Under the pieces are notes generated by a model. The model made no database searches, was not told the DNA's origin, and saw nothing but the letters and a program-made list of their open reading frames with translations. The translations under genes and the position numbers were made by a program. From contig NZ_AP024828.1 of assembly GCF_019668465.1 (NCBI RefSeq), positions 5,208,001 to 5,272,000 on the forward strand: a stretch of DNA of 64,000 nt, written 5' to 3'. Origin of the DNA: Mycobacterium senriense. GTDB lineage: Bacteria > Actinomycetota > Actinomycetes > Mycobacteriales > Mycobacteriaceae. Positions 33,563-44,657 of this stretch are shown here, piece by piece (within the stretch, counting starts at the first letter, position 1; each line of letters opens with the position of its first letter).

Positions 33563-34489
33563 TCAGAACAGGTGCGGTAGCCCGATGGCCGAGTCCACGG
33601 CCAACGCGCAGAACACCACGGCCAGGTAGTTGTTCGACTGCAGGAACAGCCGCAGCGGCTTGACCGGCTCGCCGGCGCGGACCCCGGCGTAAAGCTGGTG
33701 GGCCATCGCCAGGAACCACACCCCGGCGACCACGGCGACCGCCGCGTACAGCCAGCCCGTCGCCAGCGCCAGCGCCAGCGTGGCCAGCACCGTCAGCCAG
33801 GTGTAGATCAGGATCTGCTTGGTCACCTGACGTTCGGTCGCCACGGCGGGCAGCATCGGCACGCCGGCCGCTTTGTAGTCGTCCTTGTAGCGCATCGCCA
33901 GCGCCCAGGTGTGCGGCGGCGTCCAGAAGAAAATAATGGCGAACATCACCAGCGCGGGCCACTGAATGGTGCCGGTGACCGCCGACCAGCCGATCATCAC
34001 CGGCATGCAGCCGGCCGCGCCACCCCACACCACGTTCTGCGAGGTGCGGCGCTTGAGCAGCAGCGTGTAGATGAACACGTAGAACGCGATCGTCGCCAGG
34101 GCCAACAGCCCGGACAGCAGGTTCGTCGTCCACCAGAGCCAGACGAACGAGGCCACCGTCAGCACCAGGCCGAACACCAGGGCGTTGCGCGTGGGCACCG
34201 CCGCCCGGGCCAGCGGCCGCCGCGCAGTGCGCTTCATCACCTTGTCGATGTCCGCGTCGGCCACGCAGTTGAGGGTGTTGGCGCCGCCGGCGGCCAGCAT
34301 CCCGCCGATCAGGGTGTTGACGATCAGCAGCGGGTTCACCGTCCCGCGCTGGGCCAGCAGCATCGCCGGGATGGCGGTGACGAGCAGCAGCTCAATGACC
34401 CGCGGCTTGGTCAGCGCCAGATAAGCCAGCACCGTGCCTTGTATCCGGCTTGGCAATCGGCTCGGCGCGGCGCGCCCGCGAACGCTCAC
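33563..34489 (-). CDS. ctaB: Protoheme IX farnesyltransferase CtaB
   Basis: A 308-residue UbiA-family prenyltransferase that makes heme O for cytochrome c oxidase. It has about nine helices, the first Asp-rich motif [15 protein letters not shown] and the second region [18 protein letters not shown] at 34489, behind AAGGAG, gives [12 protein letters not shown] and the same length as the M. tuberculosis enzyme; an ATG at 34525 has no ribosome site. It diverges from tkt across 249 nt. Confidence 0.96.
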   Translation of the reverse strand: MSVRGRAAPSRLPSRIQGTVLAYLALTKPRVIELLLVTAIPAMLLAQRGTVNPLLIVNTLIGGMLAAGGANTLNCVADADIDKVMKRTARRPLARAAVPTRNALVFGLVLTVASFVWLWWTTNLLSGLLALATIAFYVFIYTLLLKRRTSQNVVWGGAAGCMPVMIGWSAVTGTIQWPALVMFAIIFFWTPPHTWALAMRYKDDYKAAGVPMLPAVATERQVTKQILIYTWLTVLATLALALATGWLYAAVAVVAGVWFLAMAHQLYAGVRAGEPVKPLRLFLQSNNYLAVVFCALAVDSAIGLPHLF

Positions 34490-34738
34490 GCAATAACTCC
34501 TTGGGGTCGCAGCGGCGCGCAGCATCTACTACACACGATGGTAGACCGCGTCGTGACGATGGCCCGCCCATGGGTCCAAACGCGACCGATTTTTCCCAGA
34601 TCTCCGAACTGAATGTTAAGCACTTCCGACGGGCGCGTAATTTTCACACCTGCCGGTCGTGGGTACCCGAATCCTGCACTGCAAGAGCCGGCCCTCCCGC
34701 ACTAGGGTGGGATTGATCAGCTCGATGACCCAAGGACA

Positions 34739-36844
34739 ATGTCTGTGACGACACTCGAAGAGATCTCTACGCTGACCCAACCGCACCTCCCCGACGACTG
34801 GTCCGAACTCGACTCGGCCGCCGTCGACACCATCCGGGTGCTGGCCGCGGATGCGGTGCAAAAGGTTGGCAACGGCCACCCCGGGACGGCGATGAGCCTT
34901 GCGCCCCTGGCGTACACCTTGTTTCAGCGCGCGATGCGCCACGACCCCAGCGACCCCCACTGGCTGGGCCGTGACCGCTTCGTCCTGTCCTGTGGACACA
35001 GCAGCCTGACGCTGTATCTGCAGCTGTACTTGGGTGGTTTCGGCCTGGAGCTGTCCGACATCGAATCGCTGCGCACCTGGGGATCCAAGACGCCCGGACA
35101 CCCGGAGTTCCGGCACACCAAGGGCGTCGAGATCACCACCGGCCCGCTCGGGCAGGGCCTGGCCTCGGCGGTGGGCATGGCGATGGCCGCGCGCTACGAG
35201 CGCGGGCTGTTCGATCCCGACGCCGCCCCGGGCACCAGCCCGTTCGACCACTTCATCTACGTGATCGCCTCCGACGGCGACATGGAAGAGGGCGTCACCT
35301 CGGAGGCCTCGTCGCTGGCGGGCGTCCAGCAGCTGGGCAACCTGATCGTCTTCTACGACCACAACGAGATTTCCATCGAGGACGACACCAACATCGCGCT
35401 GTGCGAGGACACCGCCGCGCGGTACCGCGCCTACGGCTGGCACGTGCAGGAGATCGAGGGCGGCGAGAACGTCGTCGCGATCGAGGAGGCCATCGCCAAC
35501 GCCAGGGCGGCCACCGACCGGCCGTCGTTCATCTCGCTGCGCACCATCATCGGCTACCCCGCCCCCAAGCTGATGAACACCGGCAAGGCGCACGGCGCGG
35601 CGCTGGGTGATGAGGAAGTCGCCGCCGTCAAGGAGATCCTCGGCTTCGACCCGGACAAGAAGTTCGAGGTGCGCGACGAGGTGCTCGCCCACACCCGCAA
35701 GCTGGTGGACCGCGGCAAGGAAGCACACGAGAAATGGCAGGCGGACTTCGACGCCTGGGCGGAAGGCCAACCCGAGCGCAAAGCGCTACTGGACCGGTTG
35801 ACCGCCGAGGAGCTGCCCGATGGCTGGGACGCCGACCTGCCGCACTGGGAACCCGGCTCCGACCCGATCGCCACCCGCAAGGCCTCCAACGAAGTGCTCA
35901 ACGCGGTCGGGCCGAAACTGCCCGAGCTGTGGGGCGGCTCGGCCGACCTGGCGGGCAGCAACAACACCACCATCAAGGGCGCCGATTCCTTTGGGCCGCC
36001 GTCTATTTCGACCAAGGACTACACGGCGCACTGGTACGGCCGGACGTTGCATTTCGGTGTGCGCGAGCACGCGATGGGCGCCATCCTGTCCGGCATCGTC
36101 CTGCACGGCCCCACCCGCGCCTACGGCGGAACGTTCCTGCAGTTCTCCGACTACATGCGCCCCGCGGTGCGGCTGGCCTCGCTGATGGACATCGACACGA
36201 TCTACGTGTGGACCCACGATTCCATCGGCCTTGGCGAGGACGGCCCGACCCATCAGCCGATCGAGCACCTCGCGGCGCTGCGCGCCATCCCGAATCTGTC
36301 GGTGGTGCGCCCGGCCGACGCGAACGAGACGGCCTATGCCTGGCGCACGGTCCTGGCCCGCGGCAACGGCAGCGGCCCCGTCGGCCTGATGCTGACCCGC
36401 CAGAATGTGCCGGTGCTGGAGGGCACCAGCGCCGACGGCGTCGCCCGGGGCGGTTACATCCTGGCCTCGGACGGTGAGGAGTCCGGTCAAGACCCCGACG
36501 TGGTGCTGATCGCCACCGGCTCGGAGGTCCAGCTCGCGGTCGATGCGCAGAAGTTGTTGGCGGACAAGGACATTGTGGCGCGGGTGGTCTCCATGCCGTG
36601 CGTCGAATGGTTCGAGTCCCAGCCCGAGGACTACCGCGACAGCGTGCTGCCGCCGACCGTGTCGGCCCGGGTGGCCGTCGAGGCGGGCATCGCGCAATCC
36701 TGGCACAAGCTCGTCGGCGACACCGGCAGGATCGTCTCGATCGAGCACTATGGCGAATCCGCCGACTACAAAACGTTGTTCCGGGAATTCGGTTTCACCG
36801 CCGAAGCCGTCGCGGCCGCCGCGGAACAAGTAGTGGATAACTGA
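34739..36844 (+). CDS. tkt: Transketolase
   Basis: A 701-residue thiamine-diphosphate enzyme that transfers two-carbon units in the non-oxidative pentose phosphate pathway. The ThDP motif is ASDGDMEEG...FYDHN, with substrate His in NGHPG and HGAALG and catalytic Glu in [12 protein letters not shown] at 34739 follows AAGGA. First gene of the tkt-tal-zwf-opcA-pgl operon; tal begins 15 nt after its stop. Confidence 0.98.
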   Translation: MSVTTLEEISTLTQPHLPDDWSELDSAAVDTIRVLAADAVQKVGNGHPGTAMSLAPLAYTLFQRAMRHDPSDPHWLGRDRFVLSCGHSSLTLYLQLYLGGFGLELSDIESLRTWGSKTPGHPEFRHTKGVEITTGPLGQGLASAVGMAMAARYERGLFDPDAAPGTSPFDHFIYVIASDGDMEEGVTSEASSLAGVQQLGNLIVFYDHNEISIEDDTNIALCEDTAARYRAYGWHVQEIEGGENVVAIEEAIANARAATDRPSFISLRTIIGYPAPKLMNTGKAHGAALGDEEVAAVKEILGFDPDKKFEVRDEVLAHTRKLVDRGKEAHEKWQADFDAWAEGQPERKALLDRLTAEELPDGWDADLPHWEPGSDPIATRKASNEVLNAVGPKLPELWGGSADLAGSNNTTIKGADSFGPPSISTKDYTAHWYGRTLHFGVREHAMGAILSGIVLHGPTRAYGGTFLQFSDYMRPAVRLASLMDIDTIYVWTHDSIGLGEDGPTHQPIEHLAALRAIPNLSVVRPADANETAYAWRTVLARGNGSGPVGLMLTRQNVPVLEGTSADGVARGGYILASDGEESGQDPDVVLIATGSEVQLAVDAQKLLADKDIVARVVSMPCVEWFESQPEDYRDSVLPPTVSARVAVEAGIAQSWHKLVGDTGRIVSIEHYGESADYKTLFREFGFTAEAVAAAAEQVVDN

Positions 36845-36859
36845 GGAAAGGCAATTCAC

Positions 36860-37981
36860 ATGACCGCTCAGAACCCGAATCTGGCGGCGCTGTCCGCCGC
36901 GGGAGTATCCGTCTGGCTTGACGACCTGTCGCGTCAGCGGCTGCAGTCAGGCAACCTGCAGGAGCTGATCGACACGAAAAGTGTTGTCGGCGTGACCACC
37001 AACCCGTCGATCTTCCAGAAGGCGCTCGCCGAGGGTGACGCCTACGAAGGCCAGATCGCCGAGCTCGCCGAGCGTGGCGCCGATGTGGACGCCACCATCC
37101 GCACCGTGACCACCGACGACGTGCGCAACGCGTGCGACGTGCTCAAGCGGGAGTGGGAGGCCTCCGACGGCGTCGACGGACGGGTATCCATCGAGGTCGA
37201 CCCGCAGCTGGCCGCCGAGACCGACAAGACCATCGCCCAGGCCGTCGAGCTGTGGAAGATCGTCGACCGGCCGAACCTGTTCATCAAGATTCCGGCGACC
37301 AAGGCCGGCGTCCCGGCGATCACCGCCGTCCTCGCGGAAGGCATTTCGGTGAACGTCACGTTGATCTTCTCCGTCGAGCGGCACCGCCAGGTGATGGACG
37401 CCTACCTGGCCGGCCTGGAGAAGGCGCGCGAGGCAGGGCATGACATCTCGAAAATCCATTCCGTCGCATCGTTTTTCGTGTCCCGGGTGGACACCGAGGT
37501 GGACAAGCGGCTGGAGAAGATCGGGTCGGAGGACGCCAAGTCGCTGCTGGGGCAGGCCGGGGTGGCCAACGCACGCCTGGCCTACGCGGCCTACCAGGAG
37601 GTCTTCGAAGGCGGCGATCGCTTCGAGTCCCTCAAGGCCGACGGCGCCCGGGTGCAGCGTCCGCTGTGGGCGTCCACCGGTGTCAAGAACCCCGATTACT
37701 CCGACACCCTCTACGTCACCGAGCTGGTGGCGCCCAACACGGTGAACACCATGCCGGAGAAGACGATTGACGCCGTCGCCGACCACGGTGAGATCAAGGG
37801 CGACACGGTCACCGGCACCGCCGGGGAGGCACAGGCGGTGTTCGACAAGCTCGATCAGATCGGTATCGACCTGACCGACGTCTTCAAGGTGCTGGAAAAC
37901 GAGGGTGTGGAGAAGTTCGTGGATTCCTGGACCGAGCTGCTGGAGGAAACGCAGAAGCAGCTGGATTCAGCCTCCAAATGA
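36860..37981 (+). CDS. tal: Transaldolase
   Basis: A 373-residue class I aldolase-type enzyme that transfers dihydroxyacetone units between sugar phosphates. The Schiff-base Lys is in [11 protein letters not shown] and the N-terminal [14 protein letters not shown] motif is typical of the longer actinobacterial transaldolase. Ribosome site GAGGAAAGG lies before ATG 36860. Its stop overlaps the zwf start by 4 nt. Confidence 0.97.
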   Translation: MTAQNPNLAALSAAGVSVWLDDLSRQRLQSGNLQELIDTKSVVGVTTNPSIFQKALAEGDAYEGQIAELAERGADVDATIRTVTTDDVRNACDVLKREWEASDGVDGRVSIEVDPQLAAETDKTIAQAVELWKIVDRPNLFIKIPATKAGVPAITAVLAEGISVNVTLIFSVERHRQVMDAYLAGLEKAREAGHDISKIHSVASFFVSRVDTEVDKRLEKIGSEDAKSLLGQAGVANARLAYAAYQEVFEGGDRFESLKADGARVQRPLWASTGVKNPDYSDTLYVTELVAPNTVNTMPEKTIDAVADHGEIKGDTVTGTAGEAQAVFDKLDQIGIDLTDVFKVLENEGVEKFVDSWTELLEETQKQLDSASK

Positions 37982-39522
37982 GCCCAGCCCGCACCGCGCA
38001 ACAATGGCAGAACCCGTTACGGGACAAGCGCGATAAGCGGCTCCCGCGGATCGCGGGGCCGTGCGGGATGGTGATCTTCGGCGTCACCGGCGACCTGGCC
38101 CGCAAGAAGGTCATGCCGGCGATCTACGACCTGGCCAATCGCGGGCTGCTGCCGCCCAGCTTCTCCCTGGTCGGCTTCGCGCGTCGGGACTGGAGCACCC
38201 AGGATTTCGGCAAGGTGGTGCACGAAGCGGTCAAGGAACACTGCCGCACGCCCTTCCGTCAGGAGAACTGGGATCGGCTGGCCGAGGGATTCCGTTTCGT
38301 GCCAGGGGCTTTCGACGACGACGAGGCGTTCGGGCGGCTGGCCGAAACCCTGGACAAGCTGGACGCCGAGCGCGGCACCGGCGGTAACCACGCCTTCTAC
38401 CTGGCCATCCCGCCGAAGTCCTTCCCGGTGGTGTGCGAGCAGTTGCACAAGTCGGGCCTGGCCCGTCCGCAGGGCGAGCGGTGGAGCCGGGTGGTCATCG
38501 AGAAGCCGTTCGGTCACGACCTGGAAAGCGCGCAGGCGCTCAACCACGCGGTCAACGCCGTCTTCCCGGAGGAGGCGGTGTTTCGCATCGACCACTATCT
38601 GGGCAAGGAGACCGTCCGCAACATCCTGGCGTTGCGGTTCGCCAACCAGTTGTTCGACCCGATCTGGAACGCACACTACGTCGACCACGTGCAGATCACC
38701 ATGGCCGAGGACATCGGGTTGGGCGGGCGCGCCGGCTATTACGACGGCATCGGCGCCGCGCGCGACGTGATCCAGAACCATCTGATGCAGCTGCTTGCGC
38801 TCACCGCGATGGAGGAGCCGGTCAGCTTCAACCCGAAGGCGTTGCAGACCGAGAAGATCAAGGTGCTCTCGGCCACCCACCTCGCCGAACCCCTCGACGA
38901 GACCACCAGCCGCGGACAATACGCCGCGGGCTGGCAGGGCGGCGAGAAGGTCGTCGGGCTGCTCGACGAGGAGGGGTTCGCCAAGGACTCGACCACCGAG
39001 ACGTTCGCCGCCATCACCCTGGAGGTGGACACCCGCCGCTGGGCCGGAGTGCCCTTCTACCTGCGCACCGGAAAACGCCTGGGCCGCAGGGTGACCGAGA
39101 TCGCATTGATCTTCAAGCGGGCGCCGCACCTGCCGTTCGACGCGACCATGACCGACGAGCTGGGCACCAACGCCATGGTGATCCGGGTGCAGCCCGATGA
39201 GGGCGTCACGCTGCGGTTCGGCTCCAAGGTGCCGGGCACCGCAATGGAGGTCCGCGACGTCAACATGGACTTCTCCTACGGATCGGCGTTCGCCGAGGAA
39301 TCGCCGGAGGCCTACGAACAGTTGATCCTTGACGTGCTGCTCGGTGAGCCATCCCTGTTCCCGGTCAACGAAGAGGTCGAATTGGCTTGGGACATACTCG
39401 ATCCGGTGCTCAACAACTGGGCCGCGGGCGGAAAGCCCGAACCGTACGAGTCGGGCACCTGGGGTCCGGACTCGTCGTTCGAGATGCTGCGCCGGACAGG
39501 CCGGGAATGGCGGCGGCCCTGA
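37978..39522 (+). CDS. zwf: Glucose-6-phosphate 1-dehydrogenase
   Basis: A 514-residue enzyme oxidising glucose-6-phosphate to 6-phosphogluconolactone with NADP. The nucleotide site is [14 protein letters not shown] and the active-site block is [13 protein letters not shown] with the catalytic His. It corresponds to zwf2 (Rv1447c). ATG at 37978 overlaps the tal stop. opcA, its allosteric partner, starts 75 nt downstream after a 30-nt inverted-repeat element. Confidence 0.97.
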   Translation: MSPARTAQQWQNPLRDKRDKRLPRIAGPCGMVIFGVTGDLARKKVMPAIYDLANRGLLPPSFSLVGFARRDWSTQDFGKVVHEAVKEHCRTPFRQENWDRLAEGFRFVPGAFDDDEAFGRLAETLDKLDAERGTGGNHAFYLAIPPKSFPVVCEQLHKSGLARPQGERWSRVVIEKPFGHDLESAQALNHAVNAVFPEEAVFRIDHYLGKETVRNILALRFANQLFDPIWNAHYVDHVQITMAEDIGLGGRAGYYDGIGAARDVIQNHLMQLLALTAMEEPVSFNPKALQTEKIKVLSATHLAEPLDETTSRGQYAAGWQGGEKVVGLLDEEGFAKDSTTETFAAITLEVDTRRWAGVPFYLRTGKRLGRRVTEIALIFKRAPHLPFDATMTDELGTNAMVIRVQPDEGVTLRFGSKVPGTAMEVRDVNMDFSYGSAFAEESPEAYEQLILDVLLGEPSLFPVNEEVELAWDILDPVLNNWAAGGKPEPYESGTWGPDSSFEMLRRTGREWRRP

Positions 39523-39560
39523 TGATCCGCGCCACGACGATGCAGAGCGCAGCGATGAGG

Positions 39561-39590
39561 TGGGGGCACCTCCCGCTTGCGGGGGAGAGT
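39561..39590. repeat. 30-nt GC-rich inverted repeat, copy A
   Basis: The core CTCCCGCTTGCGGGGGAG can fold as a hairpin. It lies in the zwf-opcA gap just before the opcA start, and 27 of its 30 bases recur in the opposite orientation at 62767-62796 inside fadD12. Its place inside an operon argues against strong termination; it looks like a dispersed small repeat. Confidence 0.75.
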
Positions 39591-39597
39591 GGCGCCC

Positions 39598-40509
39598 GTG
39601 ATCATTGACATGCCCGACGCCACCACCACGGCGGTGAACAAGAAGCTCGACGAGTTGCGGGAAAAGGTCGGCGCCGTCGCGATGGGCCGGGTGCTGACCC
39701 TGATCATCGCGCCGGACAGCGAGGAGATCTTCGAAGAGTCGCTGAAGGCGGCCAACAACGCCAGCCATGAGCACCCCAGCCGGATCATCGTGACGATGCG
39801 GGGCAATCCGTACGCGGACAAACCCCGGCTGGATGCGCAGCTGCGCGCCGGTGGAGACACCGGAGCCAGCGAAGTCGTGGTTTTGCGGCTGTCCGGGGCG
39901 CTGGCCGGTCACGCCGCCAGCGTGGTCACCCCCTTCCTGCTGCCCGACATCCCGGTGGTGGTCTGGTGGCCCGATGTGGCGCCGGCGGTGCCCGCACAAG
40001 ATCCGTTGGGGCGGTTGGCGATTCGTCGCATCACCGACGCCACCAACGGTGTCGACCCGTTGTCGGCGATCAAGAGCCGGCTGCCCGGATACACCGCAGG
40101 TGACACCGACCTCGCCTGGGCGCGCATCACCTACTGGCGTGCGCTGCTCACCTCCGCCGTCGACCTGACGCCGCACGAACCGATCGAGTCGGCGTTGGTG
40201 TCCGGTCTGGCAACCGAGCCCGCCCTGGACGTCCTGGCGGGATGGCTGGCGAGCCGGATCGACGGTCCGGTGCGCCGGGCGGTCGGCGAGCTCAAGATCG
40301 AACTGGAGCGCAAGAGCGAAACTATCGTCTTGAGCCGCCCGCAGGAGGGAAGGACGGCCACGTTGAGCCGGACCTCCCGGCCGGACGCCCTACTCCCCTT
40401 GGCGCGCAGGGAAACCGGTGAGTGCCTGGCCGAAGACCTGCGCCGGCTGGATGCCGACGAAATTTATCAATCAGCGCTTGATGGCATTGAGAAAGTGCAA
40501 TACGTGTGA
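39598..40509 (+). CDS. opcA: Glucose-6-phosphate dehydrogenase assembly protein OpcA
   Basis: A 303-residue non-catalytic partner needed for G6PDH activity in actinobacteria and cyanobacteria. GTG at 39598 ([17 protein letters not shown]) aligns with the M. tuberculosis N-terminus; an ATG at 39577 would begin inside the dispersed repeat and is rejected. The [18 protein letters not shown] block is characteristic. It overlaps pgl by 4 nt. Confidence 0.96.
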   Translation: MIIDMPDATTTAVNKKLDELREKVGAVAMGRVLTLIIAPDSEEIFEESLKAANNASHEHPSRIIVTMRGNPYADKPRLDAQLRAGGDTGASEVVVLRLSGALAGHAASVVTPFLLPDIPVVVWWPDVAPAVPAQDPLGRLAIRRITDATNGVDPLSAIKSRLPGYTAGDTDLAWARITYWRALLTSAVDLTPHEPIESALVSGLATEPALDVLAGWLASRIDGPVRRAVGELKIELERKSETIVLSRPQEGRTATLSRTSRPDALLPLARRETGECLAEDLRRLDADEIYQSALDGIEKVQYV

Positions 40510-41261
40510 GCACCAGCATCGAAGTTTTCCCGGATAGCCAGACCATGGTCGACGCCGCGGCGACGCGGCTGACCGACACCATCGCGAACGCCGTGGCGGC
40601 GCGGGGCCGCGCGCTCATCGTGCTGACCGGCGGCAGCAACGGCATAGGGCTGTTGCAGGCGTTGGTGGGACGCGAGATCGACTGGTCGAAGGTGCACCTG
40701 TTCTGGGGCGACGAACGCTACGTCCCCGAGGACGACGACGAGCGCAACGACAAGCAGGCCCGGGCGGCGTTGCTCTCACACGTCGACATCCCGTCCAGCC
40801 AGGTGCACCCGATGCCGGCTAGTGACGGGGAGTTCGGTAGCGACCTCGCGGCGGCGGCGCTGGCCTACGAGCAGCTGCTGGCCGCCAATGCCGCGCCCGG
40901 CGAGCCGGCTCCGAATTTCGATGTGCACCTGCTGGGCATGGGACCCGAGGGCCACATCAATTCGCTGTTCCCCGACACCCCGGCCGTACTCGAGACCACC
41001 CGCATGGTGGTGTCGGTCGACGACTCCCCCAAGCCGCCGCCGCAGCGAATCACCTTGACGCTGCCCGCGATTGCGCGGTCGCGCGAGGTGTGGCTGCTGG
41101 TGACCGGCGGCGGCAAAGCAGACGCGGTGGCCGCCGCTATCGGTGGCGCCCCACCGGTCTCCGTGCCGGCCGCCGGGGCGGTCGGGCTGGACACCACGCT
41201 GTGGCTGCTCGACGAGGACGCCGCGGCCAAGCTGCCCTCGAACCCATCCGGCGTAGCGTGA
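40506..41261 (+). CDS. pgl: 6-phosphogluconolactonase
   Basis: A 251-residue enzyme hydrolysing 6-phosphogluconolactone made by Zwf. Family signatures [24 protein letters not shown] and [15 protein letters not shown] are all present. GTG start overlapping opcA; last gene of the five-gene pentose-phosphate operon. The lactonase is known as devB in older annotation. Confidence 0.96.
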   Translation: MSTSIEVFPDSQTMVDAAATRLTDTIANAVAARGRALIVLTGGSNGIGLLQALVGREIDWSKVHLFWGDERYVPEDDDERNDKQARAALLSHVDIPSSQVHPMPASDGEFGSDLAAAALAYEQLLAANAAPGEPAPNFDVHLLGMGPEGHINSLFPDTPAVLETTRMVVSVDDSPKPPPQRITLTLPAIARSREVWLLVTGGGKADAVAAAIGGAPPVSVPAAGAVGLDTTLWLLDEDAAAKLPSNPSGVA

Positions 41262-41348
41262 CCAGTTCTGAAATGCGATAGCGCTTCAGCTGGCGCTTTC
41301 GATAGTCGTACATCCCTTCGGGCTCCCGCCCGCGCCGGCCGGGTCATA

Positions 41349-41747
41349 ATGACGGACATGGCAGACAGAACTGTGCGCGGAGGCCAAGAGCGGAGCCGGA
41401 TCAAGACGCTTACCCAGGCCGCGTTGAACGCCGACAAGACGGTGGAACAGGTCGAAGACGTCCTCGACGGTTTGAGCACCACCATGAAGGAGCTCAGCAG
41501 TTCCCTTTCCGCGCTGAACGCCACGGTGGAGCGCCTGGAGGCCGGCCTGGATCACCTGGACGGCACCATGACCAGCCTGGACGACCTGGCCAAGCGGCTG
41601 ATCGTGCTGGTCGAGCCGGTGGAAGCCATCGTCGCGCGGATCGACGACATGGTGCGGGTGGGCGAGACCATGATCTCCCCGCTGGCGATCACCGAGCACG
41701 CGGTGCGCGGCTTCGTGGACAGGCTGCGCAACCGGACCATTCAGTAG
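41349..41747 (+). CDS. Coiled-coil protein (Rv1444c-like)
   Basis: A 132-residue hydrophilic protein of unknown function, conserved after pgl in mycobacteria. Residues about 20-95 form a long amphipathic heptad pattern (VEQVEDVLDGLSTTMKELSS and later VERLEAGLDHLDGTM), without signal peptide or membrane helix; its hydrophobic 'a/d' pattern suggests an oligomer or membrane-surface protein. ATG at 41358 is an alternative start. Confidence 0.82.
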   Translation: MTDMADRTVRGGQERSRIKTLTQAALNADKTVEQVEDVLDGLSTTMKELSSSLSALNATVERLEAGLDHLDGTMTSLDDLAKRLIVLVEPVEAIVARIDDMVRVGETMISPLAITEHAVRGFVDRLRNRTIQ

Positions 41748-41767
41748 GCGCCTCGGCAGGATCCTCG

Positions 41768-42697
41768 ATGGCCACGTTGCTGCTGCACCACCCCGCCTTC
41801 GCCGCCCATCGGACGGCGCCCGGCCATCCGGAGCGGCCGGACCGCTACCGCGCGGTGGAGGCGGCACTGAGCCGCCCGCAATTCAGCGCGCTGGTGCGCG
41901 AGGAGGCCGAGCAGGCCGACCTGGCCGCGACGCGCTACGTGCACTCCAATCGCTATGTGGACGCGCTGGAAGCCGCGCGGCCCGACGAAGGTTACGTCTA
42001 CCTCGACGGCGGCGACACCATGATGGAGCCCTCCACCTGGGAGACGGCGCTGCGCGGGGTCGGCGCCACCCTGCAGGCCGTGGACCGGGTGCTGGCCGGA
42101 GACGCGCAGAACGCGTTCGTCGCGTGCCGCCCGCCGGGCCATCACGCCGAGACCGAGCGGGCGATGGGCTTCTGCCTGTTCAACAACATCAGCATCGGCG
42201 CGCGTCACGCACAGCGCAAGCACGGGCTATTGCGGGTCGCCATCGTCGATTTCGACGTCCATCACGGCAACGGCACCCAGCAGATCTTCTACTCCGACCC
42301 GAGTGTGCTCTACGCGTCCACGCATCAGATGCCGCTGTTCCCCGGGACCGGCGCGGTGCGAGAAACCGGAGTCGGCAACATCTTCAATTCGCCGCTGGCG
42401 CCCGGTGACGGCGGCGCCGAATTGCGCGCGGCCTTCCGGGACCGCATAGTGCCCGCGCTGCAGTCGTTTTCACCCGAGCTGATCATCGTGTCCGCGGGTT
42501 TCGACGCCCACGAAAGCGATCCGCTCGGCTCGCTGACCATGACGGACGCCGACTTCGCCTGGGTCACCAGGGAATTGATGACGACAGCCGAAAAGCTGTG
42601 CGACGGGCGGTTGGTGGCGGTCCTCGAAGGAGGTTACGACCTGCAGGGCCTCACCGATTCGGTCACCGCGCACGTCGGCGAGCTGCTGAAGGGCTGA
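41768..42697 (+). CDS. Histone-deacetylase-superfamily amidohydrolase
   Basis: A 309-residue class II HDAC / acetylpolyamine amidohydrolase-like enzyme. All metal and catalytic residues look intact: His125-His126 in RPPGHHAE, Asp163 and His165 in DFDVHHGNGT, the Asp of SAGFDAH, and the LEGGYDL loop. The substrate (acetyl-lysine protein or acetylated polyamine) cannot be told from sequence. It follows the Rv1444c-like gene by 20 nt in the same direction and faces an aldo/keto reductase. I do not recall it at this spot in M. tuberculosis. Confidence 0.93.
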   Translation: MATLLLHHPAFAAHRTAPGHPERPDRYRAVEAALSRPQFSALVREEAEQADLAATRYVHSNRYVDALEAARPDEGYVYLDGGDTMMEPSTWETALRGVGATLQAVDRVLAGDAQNAFVACRPPGHHAETERAMGFCLFNNISIGARHAQRKHGLLRVAIVDFDVHHGNGTQQIFYSDPSVLYASTHQMPLFPGTGAVRETGVGNIFNSPLAPGDGGAELRAAFRDRIVPALQSFSPELIIVSAGFDAHESDPLGSLTMTDADFAWVTRELMTTAEKLCDGRLVAVLEGGYDLQGLTDSVTAHVGELLKG

Positions 42698-42698
42698 G

Positions 42699-43685
42699 CT
42701 AGCTGGCCTTCTGGTGCATCTCGGGGTAGGGGCCGCCGACCGGTGTCGCCGCCCCCAGGATTTCATCGATGGCAATGAGGTCGCCTTCGGACAGGGTGAC
42801 GTCGGCCGCGCGGGAGCTTTCCTGCAGGTATTGCAGCTGCTGGGCCCCGACGATGGCGACGTGCACACCCGGCTGCGCGATGGCCCGCGCGATGGCCAGC
42901 TGGCTGATCGTCACGCCCAGGCCGGCGGCCAGAGCTTCAAGGCGCGCAACGACTTCCAGATTGCGCAGGTAGCCGTCGCCGGTGAAGATGTCGCTCTTGC
43001 CGCGCCAGTCCTGGGCGGCGAAACTGGTATCGGCCTTCATCGTGCCGGTCAGCAGACCGTGCGCCAGCGGCCCGTACACCATCACCCCGATGTCGTGCTC
43101 GCGCGCATACGGCAGCAGCTCGTTTTCGATATCGCGGCGAAACAGGTGGTAGGGCGGCTGCACCACTTCCACCGGAAGCGTCTCGGAGAACTCACGCACC
43201 TGCGCGGTGTCGTAGTTCGATACCCCCACGTGTCGAATCTTGCCTTCCGACACCAGTTCTGCGAGCGCCCCGGCGGTGTCGGCGGCCGGGGTGTCGGGGT
43301 CGGGCCAGTGCACCAGGTAGACGTCGATGTGGTCGATGCCCAGCGCGTTCAGGCTGGACTCCACGCCTTCCCGCAACCATTTGCGGCTGCCGTCGCGCAC
43401 CAGGCCGTTGTCGGTGGCACGCAGGCCGCCCTTGGTGGCGATCACCACCTCGTCCCGGGATTTCTTGAGGTCGTCGCGAAGGGCCTTGCCCAGCAGGCGT
43501 TCAGACGCGCCGAACCCGTATTGCTGCGCGGTGTCGAAGAAGTTGATGCCGAGCTCGCGGGCGTTGCGGATCATGGCGATCGCGGCCTCCTCGTCGGCAT
43601 GGCCCCAGTCACTACAAAACTCCCAGGTACCGAACGCCAACCGGGAAACCTCGAGCCCCGTCTTGCCGAATGTGATGGTCTTCAT
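42699..43685 (-). CDS. Aldo/keto reductase
   Basis: A 328-residue NADPH-dependent aldo/keto reductase. The catalytic tetrad is visible: Asp51 and Tyr56 (FFDTAQQYGF), Lys85 (VIATKGG) and His in VYLVHWPDPD. The ATG at 43685 has a GGGAGGG ribosome site; the open frame reaching 44039 is not supported. It converges on the HDAC-like gene with one base between stops. Substrate unknown. Confidence 0.93.
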   Translation of the reverse strand: MKTITFGKTGLEVSRLAFGTWEFCSDWGHADEEAAIAMIRNARELGINFFDTAQQYGFGASERLLGKALRDDLKKSRDEVVIATKGGLRATDNGLVRDGSRKWLREGVESSLNALGIDHIDVYLVHWPDPDTPAADTAGALAELVSEGKIRHVGVSNYDTAQVREFSETLPVEVVQPPYHLFRRDIENELLPYAREHDIGVMVYGPLAHGLLTGTMKADTSFAAQDWRGKSDIFTGDGYLRNLEVVARLEALAAGLGVTISQLAIARAIAQPGVHVAIVGAQQLQYLQESSRAADVTLSEGDLIAIDEILGAATPVGGPYPEMHQKAS

Positions 43686-43792
43686 GCCAACCCTCCCCGT
43701 TGCATAGACGTCCACTGCGTATCCCGCCGGTGCGGCCGAGCCCCCGAACTCAACCATAACCAGGCCGACACCGCGGCCCGCAACGTCAGTGC

Positions 43793-44584
43793 TCAGCGCG
43801 GGAAGTAGCGGCTGTCGTTGTCGACCGAATCGAAGATGTCCAGGGCGTGCCGAAACGGCCCGGACGTGATGCGCTGTTCCGTCGCATACGAGTGGTCGAG
43901 CTGGTACACGACGCACAGCAGCAGACCCAGCAGGACCGCGACCGTGCCGGACACGATGACGTGGCCGACGGTGCTGCCCATCCGCAGGAAACCCGTAAAC
44001 GCAACCAGCACAACCGCACCGAAGATCAAGCCGGCCCACATCAGGCCGGTTATCCGGGGCTTGGTGCCCACGATCCGTTCGTTACGGTCGGACGCCAGCA
44101 CGCTCAACTGGTTGAGGAATTGCTGATTGACCGGCTTGGCCGCGACGTTGGGCTGTTGGCGCCCGACGGTGCGGTACATCCGGGTGATCGCGGCGCGCGC
44201 GCCGTCGTTGTTCTGCCTGTTCCACTCCGGGCCCGCCACCGCGCTCGCGTACTTGCGCAACAGCTCCTGCACTTCGGTGCGCTCCGGTTCGGGCATCGCG
44301 ACGGTTTGCCGGTACATCGTCGTCAGCGCCGACGCCTCGCCGGACACGACGACCTGGGTGGACGAGAAGTGTTCCCAGGTGGCCACCACGGTGAAGCCCA
44401 GCAGGGCGCCATAGATGAATCCGACGACGGTAAGGAACGAGGCGATCGCCGAATTCGGTTCTTTCCCATAGCGCTCCGCCGGCAGGAGCCGATTCCCGAC
44501 CCAGATGAAGCCCGACGCGATCGCGATCGCGACGGCGATGACCGCAACCAGAAGTAGCCACTGGGGTAGTCCGGATCCGCTCAC
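43793..44584 (-). CDS. DUF4239 membrane protein
   Basis: A 263-residue membrane protein with four hydrophobic helices: two N-terminal (about 9-31 and 45-70) and two C-terminal (about 180-200 and 207-227), separated by a soluble helical region of about 100 residues. This arrangement and the GFIYGALLGFTVVATWEHF segment fit DUF4239, distantly related in layout to bestrophin-type channels. No function is established. It lies between an aldo/keto reductase and ppc on the same strand. Confidence 0.8.
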   Translation of the reverse strand: MSGSGLPQWLLLVAVIAVAIAIASGFIWVGNRLLPAERYGKEPNSAIASFLTVVGFIYGALLGFTVVATWEHFSSTQVVVSGEASALTTMYRQTVAMPEPERTEVQELLRKYASAVAGPEWNRQNNDGARAAITRMYRTVGRQQPNVAAKPVNQQFLNQLSVLASDRNERIVGTKPRITGLMWAGLIFGAVVLVAFTGFLRMGSTVGHVIVSGTVAVLLGLLLCVVYQLDHSYATEQRITSGPFRHALDIFDSVDNDSRYFPR

Positions 44585-44657
44585 TGCTCTCCTTGGTCGA
44601 CGCGGCGTCGATTCAGGGTATTCGCGACCGGGCCGGCCGGCGACCGATTCGCGGGTA